A DNA stretch of 64,000 nucleotides, from NCBI RefSeq assembly GCF_963924675.1, contig NC_089220.1, positions 160,121,270 through 160,185,269 on the forward strand. The letters are read 5' to 3'. This document shows, piece by piece, positions 51,591 through 64,000 of the stretch. A program made the translations under genes and the position numbers. Each line of letters begins with the position of its first letter. Position 1 is the stretch's first letter. The DNA comes from Phocoena phocoena. Lineage: Eukaryota > Chordata > Mammalia > Artiodactyla > Phocoenidae. The notes beneath the pieces are model-generated. The model was not told the origin of the DNA. It was given only the letters and a program-made list of their open reading frames with translations, and did no database searches.

Positions 51591-53383
51591 GAATTACTCT
51601 TAGTTCAAATATCATATTTAGTGTTTATTGTTGCAAAATTGTTCTCACCATATAGGTTTTAATTTTTCACTCCTAGGACTGTGTTTTCGAATATGGGGTG
51701 TATGTGCCCTGGAAATTATAAGCATAGTTGTATGTGGATACTACTATATAAGCATAATATACACACACATATATATTTAAGAAATATGTAAAAGCAGTCT
51801 GCACTTATATACATAATATACGCTGGAGCTATGCACACATGTGTATATACATACATACATAGGGTCTAAGCAGAGTAGTACGAGAAGGGGCACCTAAGGC
51901 TTCAAGGTGCACATGACCCTGCTTCTTCCTGGAACGTCAAATTTATTCCGGGCTTTACAGATGAGATATGATATATTAAAAATGAAAAGATTTAGTGTAG
52001 GATGCAAACAAAATAACATTGATTAGGATGTAGCATAGTGTTTTACATTAAAAAAATCGTTTTTGCTTTGGGCTGAGCTCCCAGTCCCTGGGCCAGAACA
52101 AGGGGTAAGCAAGCTAGGTGCCCAGGGGAGCAAACGTAAGGAGCTTCTCACGCTCAGGTGTGGCCCCTGAACTCACAGGACCCTGAGATCAGAGCTCCCT
52201 TGAATTCTGAGTCCCAGGCACCTACGTTGCGTCCTCCCCGGACCCTGCTCTGTACTTGGTGGAAAAGATGGAGAAGGATCGTTCATTTCCTTTTTGAGGT
52301 TTCAGTTGGTGGTTGGTTTTTAAATACCCTGTTTCCGTTATCATAATTTTCATAACTTTGAAAATTTGAGATAGCAAGTATTTGTTGGCTAATAATAATT
52401 TATTTTGCATGGTGGGCTGCAGTTTACTGAGGGCTTTCCCCTTGTGTCCTTGAATTCTCTCAGTGGCCCGGCCAGTGGTTGGGGCCACTCTTTTCTTCGT
52501 GGAGCCAATGAAGACACAGGGGCTCAAAGCGTTCAGGCCACATCACCCGATGGCGAAGCACTGCCTTGATGTCTTCCTTGTCGCAGTTTTTGGTTTAGCC
52601 TTTCCCTAATGCCATCTGTCATTTCATGCACGGTGAATTGCAGCTAAATTTCTGATATGTATCCAAACCAGATCACTACCCTTTTATCCATATGCATGGT
52701 CATTCCCATAGGACCAATACAGGGTTAGAGAAGCTGGTTTCCAGCAGAAGCATAAGGAGGGCTTGTATAGTGGAAGCTGACGTAGTGGAGAGGCCACCAC
52801 ATTCTAGTGTGTCCAGTGAGCTGCGGAGGGATGTCCTACCTGGCCACATAGGCAAGGTGGCTCCACACTGATATAGGAGAGCTCTCTATTTACTCTCTGT
52901 GCTCAGCATACAGAAAAACCACGTCATTGTGGGGCTGGGCTCTCAACACCTGGTGGTGCTTCTGAAAGTGTTAGTGGGATTTTACAAATAGGACCAATTC
53001 CCCTGCCACTCATTGTGAAGACACTTGATACTGTATCCTGTTACCACTGATCTGCCTTGTGTTTCATCGTCTCTGCTGGAGCCACTGTGTTGGTGTCACA
53101 CAAACCAAATGCCATCCAGACTTAGTCATGCTCTTCCTGACTCCCTGGAATACCAGTCAGTCTCCCATCCATGCATCCACAGAGTCTTCTGACTTTGGTA
53201 CCCGGCACCACACTTTCATCAGAATAGGTTCTAATCGTGATTTGTTGAGTTGATTTCTTCTCAGTTGATTAAGTATTGCAGAGAAGCTACATCCTCATAA
53301 AACTACATGCCATAAAGGTGTTTTGTTTTTTTTTCTGAAACACAAGATAAAGGATATATAAGATGACCAGAACATATCCTTTT

Positions 53384-53656
53384 TTTAAAAAAATTTATTT
53401 TACTGAAGTATAGTTGATTTACAATGTTGTGTTAATTTCTCCTGTACAGCAAAGTGATTCAGTTATACATATATACATTCTTTTTCATATTCGTTTCCAT
53501 TATGGTTTATCACAGGGTGTTGAATAGAGTTCCCTGTGCGATACAGTAGGACCTTGTTGTTTATCCATTTTGTATATAATAGTTTGCATCTGCTAATCCC
53601 AAACTCCCAATCCATCCCTCCCCCATTCCCCTCCCCCTTGTCGACCACAAGTCTGC
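53384..53656 (-). mobile_element. L1 3' end, 5'-truncated (minus strand)
   Basis: On the + strand it reads TTTACTGAAGTATAGTTGAT, CAGTTATACATATATACATT, AGAGTTCCCTGTGCGATACA and CCCATTCCCCTCCCCCTTG. This is the reverse complement of the artiodactyl/cetacean L1 end. A 15-bp duplication with one mismatch (AGAACATATCCTTTT and AGAACATAACCTTTT) lies at 53369-53383 and 53657-53671. Confidence 0.9.
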
Positions 53657-53938
53657 AGAACATAACCTTTTCAAAACTTCTATTCAGTTGCAATTCATAT
53701 AGTCACTAATTTGCTGCCAGTATTTGTATTAATATATGAAAGTTTTCCTCAAAGATTCAGTCTTCCGCACATGGAGAAGGAATTGCTCTAAATGTAAATT
53801 AATGTCGTATTTTCCCGTCACCTCCTACACAACCACAGTTCTTTTGATGGACTATATTTGTGCTATTTAGTTTAAATATTTCTGAGGAATATCCATATAC
53901 ACACATTCATACACACAGGTGTAGATGAACTTTCCTGA

Positions 53939-55208
<1,270 letters not shown>

Positions 55209-55253
55209 TAGCTGACGAGACTAAACTCAATACAGTGGATGACCAGAACGCAG
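55209..55253 (+). CDS. PARD3: PARD3 exon e11: 15-residue cassette-like exon
   Basis: The exon is 45 nt, phase 1 to 1, with acceptor CCTTTTAACAG and donor GTAAGAATG at 55254. With the flanking bases it encodes IADETKLNTVDDQNAG, a polar acidic stretch. Joining e10 straight to e12 keeps frame (DLG then SPSRDV), so the exon is a natural cassette. From memory, PAR-3 splice forms with and without about 15 residues here are described. It lies just upstream of the KKSSSLESL aPKC motif. From memory, human has K where this copy has N in DDQN. Confidence 0.95.
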
Positions 55254-55847
55254 GTAAGAATGGACACTTAGACTGTTGCCATAGAAACTGTGGTCCAAGG
55301 AGCTTATCATAATTGTAGAGCTGCCAATCACATAGCACGTAAACATAAATATTCCAGGCTGGCACGGATGTTTTCATAGTAGGAAATCAAATGGTACAAG
55401 AAAAGGAAAATTTTCTGTGAGAAGAAATTTATCACTGTAGTACATACTAAATGGAAATATAATTTAGCGTTTCAGAGACACTGAAACAACCTAGATCATC
55501 TTAATTATATTTGTGTAGGAATGTTTTGTCACAATTTATTAAAAAAAAGTCAGAATCCTGAAAACGTGATCTCTTAGGGTGGATTCTTTGTTTCAGAGTC
55601 ATCTATCTGTTGCTTAGGTTAACATCCAAAACATGATTCTCAAAGTGGTGATTTTCGTTTGACGGATAATGGCACAAATATAAATATTTTCACTGAAGGA
55701 CAGTATCTAATATTGCTCTCAGTCACTCAGAAAAGCTTAGATCTTTTTCTGATGCAGGCATTAGTTTGTAGTTACCTAACATTGAATTAGACTATATATT
55801 GCGTCCTTATCTTTGTGAACCTGCTTGAAGGTTTTGTTTTTGTTTTT

Positions 55848-56255
55848 GTTTTTTGTTTTAATTTATTTATTTTTTGGCTGTGTTGGGTTTTCCTTGCTGC
55901 GTGCGGGCTTTCTCTAGTTGCAGCGAGTGGGGGATACTCTTGGTTGCGGTGTGCGGGCTTCTCATTGTGGTGGCTTCTCTTGTTGAGGAGCACAGGCTCT
56001 AGGCGCGTGGGCTTCAGAAGTTGTGGCTCGTGGGCTCTAGAGCACAGGCTCAGTAGTTGTGGCACGTGAGCTTCAGTAGTTGTGGCTCGCGGGCTCAGTA
56101 GCTGTGGCTCGTGGGCTCTAGAGCACAGGCTCAAGAGCTGTGGCACATGGGCTTAGTTGCTCCACGGCATGTGGGATCTTCCCGGACCAGGGCTTGAACC
56201 CGTGTCCCCTGCATTGGCAGGCGGATTCTTAACCACTGCGCCATGAGGGAAGCCC
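55848..56255 (-). mobile_element. CHR SINE, extra-long form with inner duplication
   Basis: The minus-strand head GGGCTTCCCTCATGGCGCAG leads to GGTTCAAGCCCTGG, GGGAAGATCCCACATGCCGT and a body of repeated CACAACTA/CTGAGCC-type modules. At about 408 bp it is some 70 bp longer than the copy at 58700. A 30-nt string starting GTGGCTCGTGGGCTCTAGAG occurs at both 56023 and 56104. A 14-bp duplication (TTGTTTTTGTTTTT) lies at 55834-55847 and 56256-56269, though its simple sequence weakens it. Confidence 0.9.
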
Positions 56256-57788
56256 TTGTTTTTGTTTTTCTTTTTAACTATTTAGGGCTTGCTTCTAAGA
56301 TGCTGCCTAAATCATTCCGTAGAAACAATGGATTATTTTGAACTGGGTTTTACATGATAGTAGATTTTACATGTTATTTTATGACAGTAATCAGAGGAAA
56401 GTCTTTATGTGTAATTAAAGTCATGTGCTTTGTACAATTGAGCGTTTTGATTTATTATTATAAGTTTGGAATAGAGTTTTAATTATTCGAGCTCCAGTAT
56501 GATTTAGTTACACCACTTAGCACTAATTGGCTTCAATTCACCTTTTTAACCTGCAGTAGTAATTAGTTTTAGGCTTCCTGAAAAATGTGTATCCCACGTA
56601 CATGTGTAAAGATAATTGTGGACGTGGTTGGAGTTTTCACATTCTGTAAAGATAGATTGTAAAAACTACATCCAATAAATCATTGGATTAACTGTAGTGC
56701 AGGGCAATTAACAATAGCCTCAGCCCTTATTAAGTAGTTATTTCTTTTATCAAACAAAGCATTTCATTGGAATTCTGAAGCAGGGCTAAAGAAAAACATT
56801 ATTTGATAGTTTACATATGTAAATTAGTAATTCGTTTTTGGAGTTAATGGTATTCAGTACTTTTCAAGACGTAACCCCTGTTCAAGTTAATGTTTATAAA
56901 AAACAAATTGAGCTGCTCAGATTAAAGAACATGACTTTATATAATATGCCAATTAGGTAAAGTAAGGAAAATAGTTAATTTAACCAACTCACTAACAGGA
57001 AAAGAACAATTTATTACGATTAAAAAATAATATCCAGATTTCAGCTGAAAACATTAAATAACTTTCATGGTGAGAAGGCAGATTTTTATCATCTCATTGA
57101 ATCATCTGCTTTCATAGTGCCGTAAAATGTTAGTTAGATCCTAGATAAAAAGCATTTATAAAATACTATATGCGATCTATCTTACCGAATTAAATTGGAA
57201 AAACTTGGGACAAAAAATTATTACATAGACATCAAAGTACTTTCTGGTCTATTGCTTTTAAATCTACAATGAATAAAATATCTACACTGAATCCTCCCCA
57301 TCCTCCAGTATTAGACAGTGAAGAGATTTTCAGTTATTTTTCTTCCTTCACTTCACTTGAATTGCTAAGATTATCATGATTTTACAGTTTAGTCCAAAGG
57401 TTTTTGGTAGAGTCACCGTGGCATTTTAGTGTAGGTCATCTGTCTAGCTGTAAGCCTTTCATAATGAAAATTGAATTCCATTTCCCTTTGCCCTTGCAAA
57501 AGACATCCTCTCCTTTTTTTTGGTGAGAGAGGTATTAGTAGGTAAGAGTAGAAAAATAGACCTTAGGAAAATAGTATGATTATGATTTCCCCCTTTATTC
57601 CTGGATTTAGGAATCTTCTATGATATTTGGGGGGTAAATTTACTTTCTGCAAGAAAAGGAGGAACAGGAATAAGAGAATTGTGTTTCTAATAGTTTAATC
57701 CTTGAATATAGAAAATAAGCAAAGTATCCTAATGACCTGAAAGATTTATATAAGGAGCCTCAAAATACTATTTTTAAATTATTATTTT

Positions 57789-57850
57789 ACATTTAAAATA
57801 ATTTAAAAATTATTTAAAATAATTTAAAGATTATTTAAAATAATTTAAAA
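57789..57850 (+). repeat. AT-only tandem of a near-palindromic 21-mer
   Basis: ATTATTTAAAATAATTTAAA occurs at 57809-57828 and 57830-57849, with a partial third copy before. The unit is nearly its own reverse complement (ATTATTT/AAATAAT). Confidence 0.85.
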
Positions 57851-58073
57851 TTTAGAGACATTGATTTTTTTGTGTATAAATAAAACTACTCTCTTGCCCC
57901 TACTTTATATAGTGAGAGATATTTTCAATTTTTATTGCTGCTAAATGATAAGTTTATGATGTTAGGAATCTCAGTGATCCTCATTTAGGAATCTTATTAT
58001 TACTTAACAAAATCTCTGTTAAAGTTTCTTTGACAAACATACCACTTGCATGAGTGAAATCCATGTTATAGAT

Positions 58074-58266
58074 CAAGAGTCAGCAAGCTCTTTCTGTAAA
58101 GAGCCAGGGAGTAAATATGGTAGATCTTGTAGACCAAACAGTCTCTGGAGCAATTACTTAATTCTGATGTAGTGTGAAGGCAAGCCATGGAGGATATGCA
58201 AATGAATGGACATGGCTGTGTTCCAGTCAGATTTTCTAGATTTGGCCCACAGTTTGCTGATTGCTG
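58074..58266 (+). mobile_element. hAT-type non-autonomous DNA transposon
   Basis: It is the same family as 2176-2398: CAAGAGTCAGCAAGCTC at the left end, CTGTAAAGAGCCAGG, CATGGCTGTGTTCCAGTCAG, and TTTGGCCCACAGTTTGCTGA at the right end. The inverted ends are imperfect. A perfect 8-bp duplication (TTATAGAT) lies at 58066-58073 and 58267-58274, the length expected for hAT elements. Confidence 0.88.
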
Positions 58267-58699
58267 TTATAGATGCACAAATTATGGATGTTATGAAAAA
58301 TTTCAACCATATATAAAGACTGTAGTTTATTAACCTACCATATACCCAATACCCACCATATATAATTATCAACATTTTGCCAGAATGTTATACTACAGTG
58401 TTAACAATTTAGAGAAAAGAGTAGATAGGTAAGCTCCCAATTATGCTTACAAAATATCTATTGCTTATTTAGTTAGTTACAATTCCATCATTTTTTTATC
58501 CCTGATTTGCTTGTGTTTTGTTTCTTAATAAATACATATATACATTTATCTATACATATATCAATATTTATATACATGTAATATATATACATTTATTTAA
58601 ATAAATACTCATGCCATATCTGAAATTATTAAAGCTTTTAGTGCTCTGAGTATCTTAAGTCAAATCTCAGCTAACTTTTCATACATAAATTATGTTTTT

Positions 58700-59034
58700 G
58701 TTTTGTTTTGTTTTGGCTGCATTGGGCCTTCATTGCTGCATGTGGGCTTTCTCTAGTTGTGGCGAGCGGGGGCTGCTCTTCATTGTGGTGTGCAGTCTTC
58801 TCATTGCAGTGGCTTCTCTTGTTGTGGAGCACAGGCTCTAGGCACTCGGGCTTCAGTAATTGTGGCACGCAGGCTCAGTAGCTGTGGCTCGCGGGCTCTA
58901 GAGCACAAGCTCAAGAGCTGTGGCACATGGGCTTAGTTACTCTGCGGCCTGTGGGATCTACCCGGACCAGGGATCGAACCCGTGTACCCTGCATTGGCAG
59001 GCGGATTCTTAACCACTGAGCCACCAGGGAAGCC
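58700..59034 (-). mobile_element. CHR SINE, long form
   Basis: The minus-strand head GGGCTTCCCTGGTGGCTCAG leads to GGTTCGATCCCTGG, GGGTAGATCCCACAGGCCGC and the long body, and ends in TTTTGTTTTG on the + strand. A perfect 16-bp duplication (CATAAATTATGTTTTT) lies at 58684-58699 and 59035-59050. Confidence 0.95.
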
Positions 59035-60148
59035 CATAAATTATGTTTTTACGATAATCTTTACTGGAAGTATCAAATCTTCATTGGAGATATATACATA
59101 GATACATACACGCATCCATACATAAACATGTCCTTTATGAAGCCAAGAAGGTACTGAATATTTGCCTTATAAAAGTTTATAGGACCTAAAGGAAACTAGT
59201 AAGTTATGAAAATTGATAGGCATGATTTATTCAGAAAAGGATCTTCCTAGTGCTAATTCTAGAAAATGTGAACGTAAGTGTCCCTACCCAGGATTCATCT
59301 TTTCCCATTCTCTTTGATTCTTTGATTTCTTACTTTTTCTTTCATTCTTTGGAACAAAATTCATTTTCCTTCCTGTGACATGACTTTTATGGGTATTTAA
59401 AACATGAACTTGTCAAAAATTATAGGGCTATCAAGAGAAAAAGTAAGATTGATCATCCTAGAAAGAAATATTTCTTGTGAATTTTTGTCATAAAATAAAT
59501 AATCAAATATATACAAACCTGCATGGAAAAAGTTAAATAAATCATATTTTTCTCCCAAGCACAATGATTTATAGAATATTTTTTCTTTTTTAGAGTCATC
59601 TGTCTGCCTTTCTGCCTACGTTACATTTTAACATACTTATTCTAACTTAAAACTACCCCATTGTGAAAATCATGTGAAAGGTGTCATGTAAATGAATCTT
59701 AAAAAGATAATTCTTGTTTTGACTCTCCCAATTTAATTTTTATTCTGTTTTATCCTCTGAGCAATGGAAAGCCCATGTCAGAACTATTTGTCTTCTAAGT
59801 GATAACATATCAAGGCTACTCCTTAATTATTGATCCACATATGGGCTGATGGCCCCACATGGAGTGAAACTATCCAGCCCCTCCTACCCTCCCTTTTTTT
59901 TTTTTGCACCTGTCTTTTTAACAGTATAAGTGAAGAACTAGTTCTATAACCTGGATTGCCCAGCTTGGGGTGGCTGGCATTTCAGCCATCTAGACGCTAA
60001 ATTAATCTACCTCTGAGTGCCAGGTCAGGCAATGATGGATGAGGTTGTCATACCTGGTTAAAGAAATCCATTTTGATTGCATTCTAAAGCTTGGTTACCA
60101 TCTTGGGACTTCCTGCCCTAGATCCTCAAGTCACAGAGCCACATTTTT

Positions 60149-60391
60149 TTTTTTTTTTGATATTTATTTATTTATTTATTTGATATTATTTATTTATTTA
60201 TTTATTTTGATATTTATTTATTTATTTGGCTGCACCGGGTCTTAGTTGCAGCACAGGGATCTTCGTTGTGGCATGCAGGATCTTTTTTTAGTTGCGGCAT
60301 GTGGGATCTTAGTTCCCTGACCAGGGATTGAACCCAGGCCCCCTGCATTGGGAGCGCAGAGTCTTAACAACTGGACGACCAGGGAAGTCCC
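60149..60391 (-). mobile_element. CHR-type SINE with long TTTA/GATA tail
   Basis: The minus-strand head GGGACTTCCCTGGTCGTCCA leads to GGTTCAATCCCTGG and AACTAAGATCCCACATGCCG. The tail at 60157-60228 is a TTTA repeat broken three times by GATA. A 15-bp duplication with one mismatch (CAGAGCCACATTTTT and CAGAGTCACATTTTT) lies at 60134-60148 and 60392-60406. Confidence 0.93.
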
Positions 60392-60545
60392 CAGAGTCAC
60401 ATTTTTAATCCTCTGAATTCTCCCCTGCCATCCTATGAAATTTTCTTGGTAATTGTGATGTCTTGTTCCTTCTGTTCATCACCTGTTTCTCTTTGCAGGC
60501 CTGGAGATCTAAGTACTCACATCCAGCTCTTGAGTCCTCTCTCCC

Positions 60546-60573
60546 TTACTTCTCTCTCTCTCTCTCTCTCTCT
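60546..60573 (+). repeat. CT dinucleotide microsatellite
   Basis: About 13 TC units lie between TTACTTC and CCTTATATAG. Confidence 0.93.
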
Positions 60574-61196
60574 CCCTTATATAGTTTGTTTCTATTCACA
60601 TCTTGTGTTGCTTTTCCAAGAGAACTACCATTTTCCAGAATTAGGTTTCTACCTGGTGCCAGGGTGCCCTGTTTCTATTGGTGACACGTGGTCTCCTGTG
60701 CTTTTCTTACTTGCTGAGTTGTCCGAACTTGCACCATGATGAGGAAAAGGCTTGATGAAACTCATTGAGGTGAAAGTTTCACTTCCATCTTGTAAATAAC
60801 TTTAAACTGCCAAACAATGATTTCAGCTACATTTTGAAGCTTACTCTTGGTTGCTTCCCTTAGCCTTCTCATCATTGTGCTTTTCAAATGAGCTCCTGGG
60901 TTATTCTGCCTCTTTTATATTATTGACATAACTTGGAGCAAATGATTTGACAAAGATTTCATCTGTTAAGCTAAAAATGGAAACTAATAACGCAGTGTTT
61001 CCTAATGAGAATAGAGAAAATAGACCTACTTTAATACACATTTGGGAAAAGTTAAAATTAGTTACTGTTACTTCACTTTTTATATCTTGCCACCCACATT
61101 CCAGAAGTTGACGTTGAGCAAATAATTTATGTGCCTGATATTTTCCACAATTTGTAGATATTCAGACATGTAATTTTCTCCACTCATTCTAACTAA

Positions 61197-61965
<769 letters not shown>

Positions 61966-63599
61966 TATAGTATGTCTTTAATATATCTCAAATGAGTACA
62001 TGTAACCATCTGTGATTTTGATAACATATTTTTGTTTTGTTTTTATGAATTACTCTTGCTTTCCTTGAACTGAGCTAGCAAGACATATTTGTGTGTGTGT
62101 ATTTCCAAATTGCCAAATATTTTAAACCAAGATTATTGAAAGTCAAAGGTTACCATGAATGAGCAATGTGTTTTCCATAGTATATTGAGAAAAAAGTAAC
62201 ATTTATAAATACGTACAAACGTATGCTTCAGGGAGTCGTCACTGTAGTTAAATATTTATGGTATAAAAATAGCCATTCAATTTAAACATAAGGAAGAAAC
62301 TCAGTAGTGTATTTACTTAGAAGAGAAAGGACTAGAGTCCTAATAGAAAAAATTGTTGATTAACTTATATTGTTCATATCTAGTAAATCACATTTTAGTT
62401 TTCTAGCTTCAAAGTGACTCTACCCATCTAACCATTGTAAGAAAAGCTGGGGGGGGCGGGAAAAGAGAAGAAAAGCTGGAGACACCACTGCCCAAGGTTA
62501 AAGCAGAGATCATTTACGTGGATTGTAAACAATTACAATTTAACTTTTGGGTGAACCACTTTGATCACACGTACCTAAGGAAGACTGTGCTGGGGAAGGA
62601 GAGTTTGAAATGAAAATCACATTCTGAGGAGATTTAAAGCAAAATTATATAATCTTTGCCTATCAGATATAATGTGTTTCGGAAGATGAATATTTCTGCC
62701 ATAATGTAACACACAAAGCAAAGCTTAGGAGAGGATCACTGCTTTCTCCCCCCAGGTTTCTTAGTCTAAATCTGGACAGTGTTGACTCCATGCAGCCAGT
62801 GATTTCAAATATATGCAGCTCATTGTTCCCAGATGAAGAACGTATTTCCTATTTTTGCTGCCAGTCCTGGTCTCCAAGATCCTGAGTCATATGAGCTTTC
62901 GACCCTCTTGGGTTTTTCCTGGAGTATCAGTGGTTCCTTGCCAGCCTTACCAGTATGACTTGTGCTGCCTTTCTAGGGTGGGAACCCTATATCACTTAGA
63001 GGTCTTGCCTCTGTCCTGGGTGCATATTTAATAAGAGATACAGTGCTTTGGCACCTCCATATTTGTTTTTGTAAGCACAGATTATGCCTCTGAGCTTTTT
63101 TCTTGTTCTGGTTAAAATGTTATTTAAATTCCCTCATAAATGCAATTTTCTCACATATATCACTTATTTGAAATATGCAACAGGGGATGGAATAGCTATC
63201 AGTACCAGGCATGTTCTTAATTCTGTAGCCTCCAGAGCTTTCCACTGGTGTGAACATCTAAATTTGTCCCTCTATAAACTTAGTTTCCTTTTTTAATTGG
63301 AAAGAACAGATTTAAGTATTTTATTTGAAAACTTTTGTATTCAACTATCATCAAGACAAAACCAAGTTAATAGACAAACTACGATTTTTGAAGGGCAGGG
63401 AAAGTTCTGGACGAGAGCTGAGAGAGACACTGTGACAACGTGCACCTGTGACCACAAAGTGCTGGGTTTTCCCAAAGTCCTGACTTTAGGATGTATTTTT
63501 CCAGACCAGTCTGGTGAACTTTGGATATGGCCAGAGAAAGGCAACTCTTCTACATATCAAATGTTTGCAGTGCAGGTTGTCAAAACTGCGTGAGTAGGG

Positions 63600-63745
63600 T
63601 GACGTGAGCCTGGGGTCCAGATGACTTACATCCCATCCACATTCTTCTCACCCATTTGGGATTTGGGTCAAGTTGTTTAACATCCTTGAGCTTTAATTCC
63701 CTCACTTGTAAAACTGAAGCTTTGGACGCCCAGGTCATTGATGCT
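63600..63745 (+). repeat. MIR-like SINE remnant
   Basis: GGGTCAAGTTGTTTAACATC followed by TTGAGCTTTAATTCCCTCAC and TTGTAAAACTGAAG follows the order of the MIR core (LINE-like end on the right). Confidence 0.7.
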
Positions 63746-63894
63746 CAGATTGTGTGTGGTGGCGGCCAGTGAAGAGTGGAGCCTCGGTGGTCTCAGGGAG
63801 TCGGGAAGCACATGGGCACCTGAGTGGGTGGGCTCTGTCAAAGTCACCAGCCCCCCCCCCCGCACCCCACTGTCGCCTCAACAATCGTGTTGTT

Positions 63895-64000
63895 TATTGA
63901 TTTACTTATATTTTTTGAGGGGGGTGCCGTGCGGCTCGTGGTATCTTACCCAGGGATCAAACCCGAGCCCCCTGCAGTGAAAGTGCCAAGTCCTAACCAC
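63895..64000 (-). mobile_element. CHR-type SINE, cut by the window edge
   Basis: The visible part is TTATTGATTTACTTATATTT (tail side), then CGTGGTATCTTACCCAGGGA, CAAACCCGAGCCCCCTGCAG and GTCCTAACCAC. It is the reverse complement of a CHR-type tRNA-derived head and body. Its last bases and right duplication lie beyond 64000. Confidence 0.85.

Noticed and set aside
55787..56146. 119-codon open frame on the minus strand with repeated LLSLCSRAHEPQ-like units
   Set aside because: The repeats come from the module structure of the CHR SINE at 55848-56255, not from a repeat protein.

Overview
This window is the middle of one very large mammalian gene on the + strand: PARD3 (PAR-3/Par3A, the cell-polarity scaffold). 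It holds twelve coding exons and eleven complete introns. The two flanking introns run off both ends. The exons join without a frameshift or stop into about 649 codons. They cover the second part of PDZ1, the PDZ1-PDZ2 linker, PDZ2, PDZ3 and the aPKC-binding region up to its acidic tail (roughly the second quarter to two thirds of the protein). All inferred introns are GT-AG. The promoter, the N-terminal oligomerisation domain, the C-terminal coiled coil and the 3' end lie outside the window.

The organism is very probably a cetacean. The youngest repeats are tRNA-derived CHR-type SINEs (with the hallmark CCACCAGGGAAGCCC end on the minus strand), long and short forms, and two copies look like the internally deleted CD form known from whales and dolphins. 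Several have clean target-site duplications. 3' fragments of the cetartiodactyl L1 are also present. No bacterial, viral, CRISPR or operon-like feature is seen.

Layout: 1-9390 upstream intron (two CHR-type SINEs, a hAT-type element, a MIR). 9391-11049 PDZ1 and linker exons. 14941-17850 PDZ2 exons. 20206-20244 a 39-nt exon. 20245-31784 an 11.5-kb repeat-rich intron with an L1 carrying a nested SINE. 31785-33429 PDZ3 exons. 42508-54146 three exons of the disordered, phosphorylated region. 55209-55253 a 45-nt cassette-like exon. 61222-61449 the exon with the aPKC target motif. 61450-64000 start of the next intron.

The exons act as one transcription unit. Exon phases and neighbouring GT dinucleotides point to several in-frame splice choices: a 39-nt exon, a 45-nt exon, two donors 9 nt apart, and two donors 3 nt apart. 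All of them change short stretches next to PDZ domains or the aPKC site without breaking the frame. No undescribed gene system was found. The points worth a second look are the splice choices, two locally diverged coding segments, several candidate conserved non-coding stretches and some unusual repeat structures. Comparisons with human or mouse PAR-3 are from memory and were not computed.
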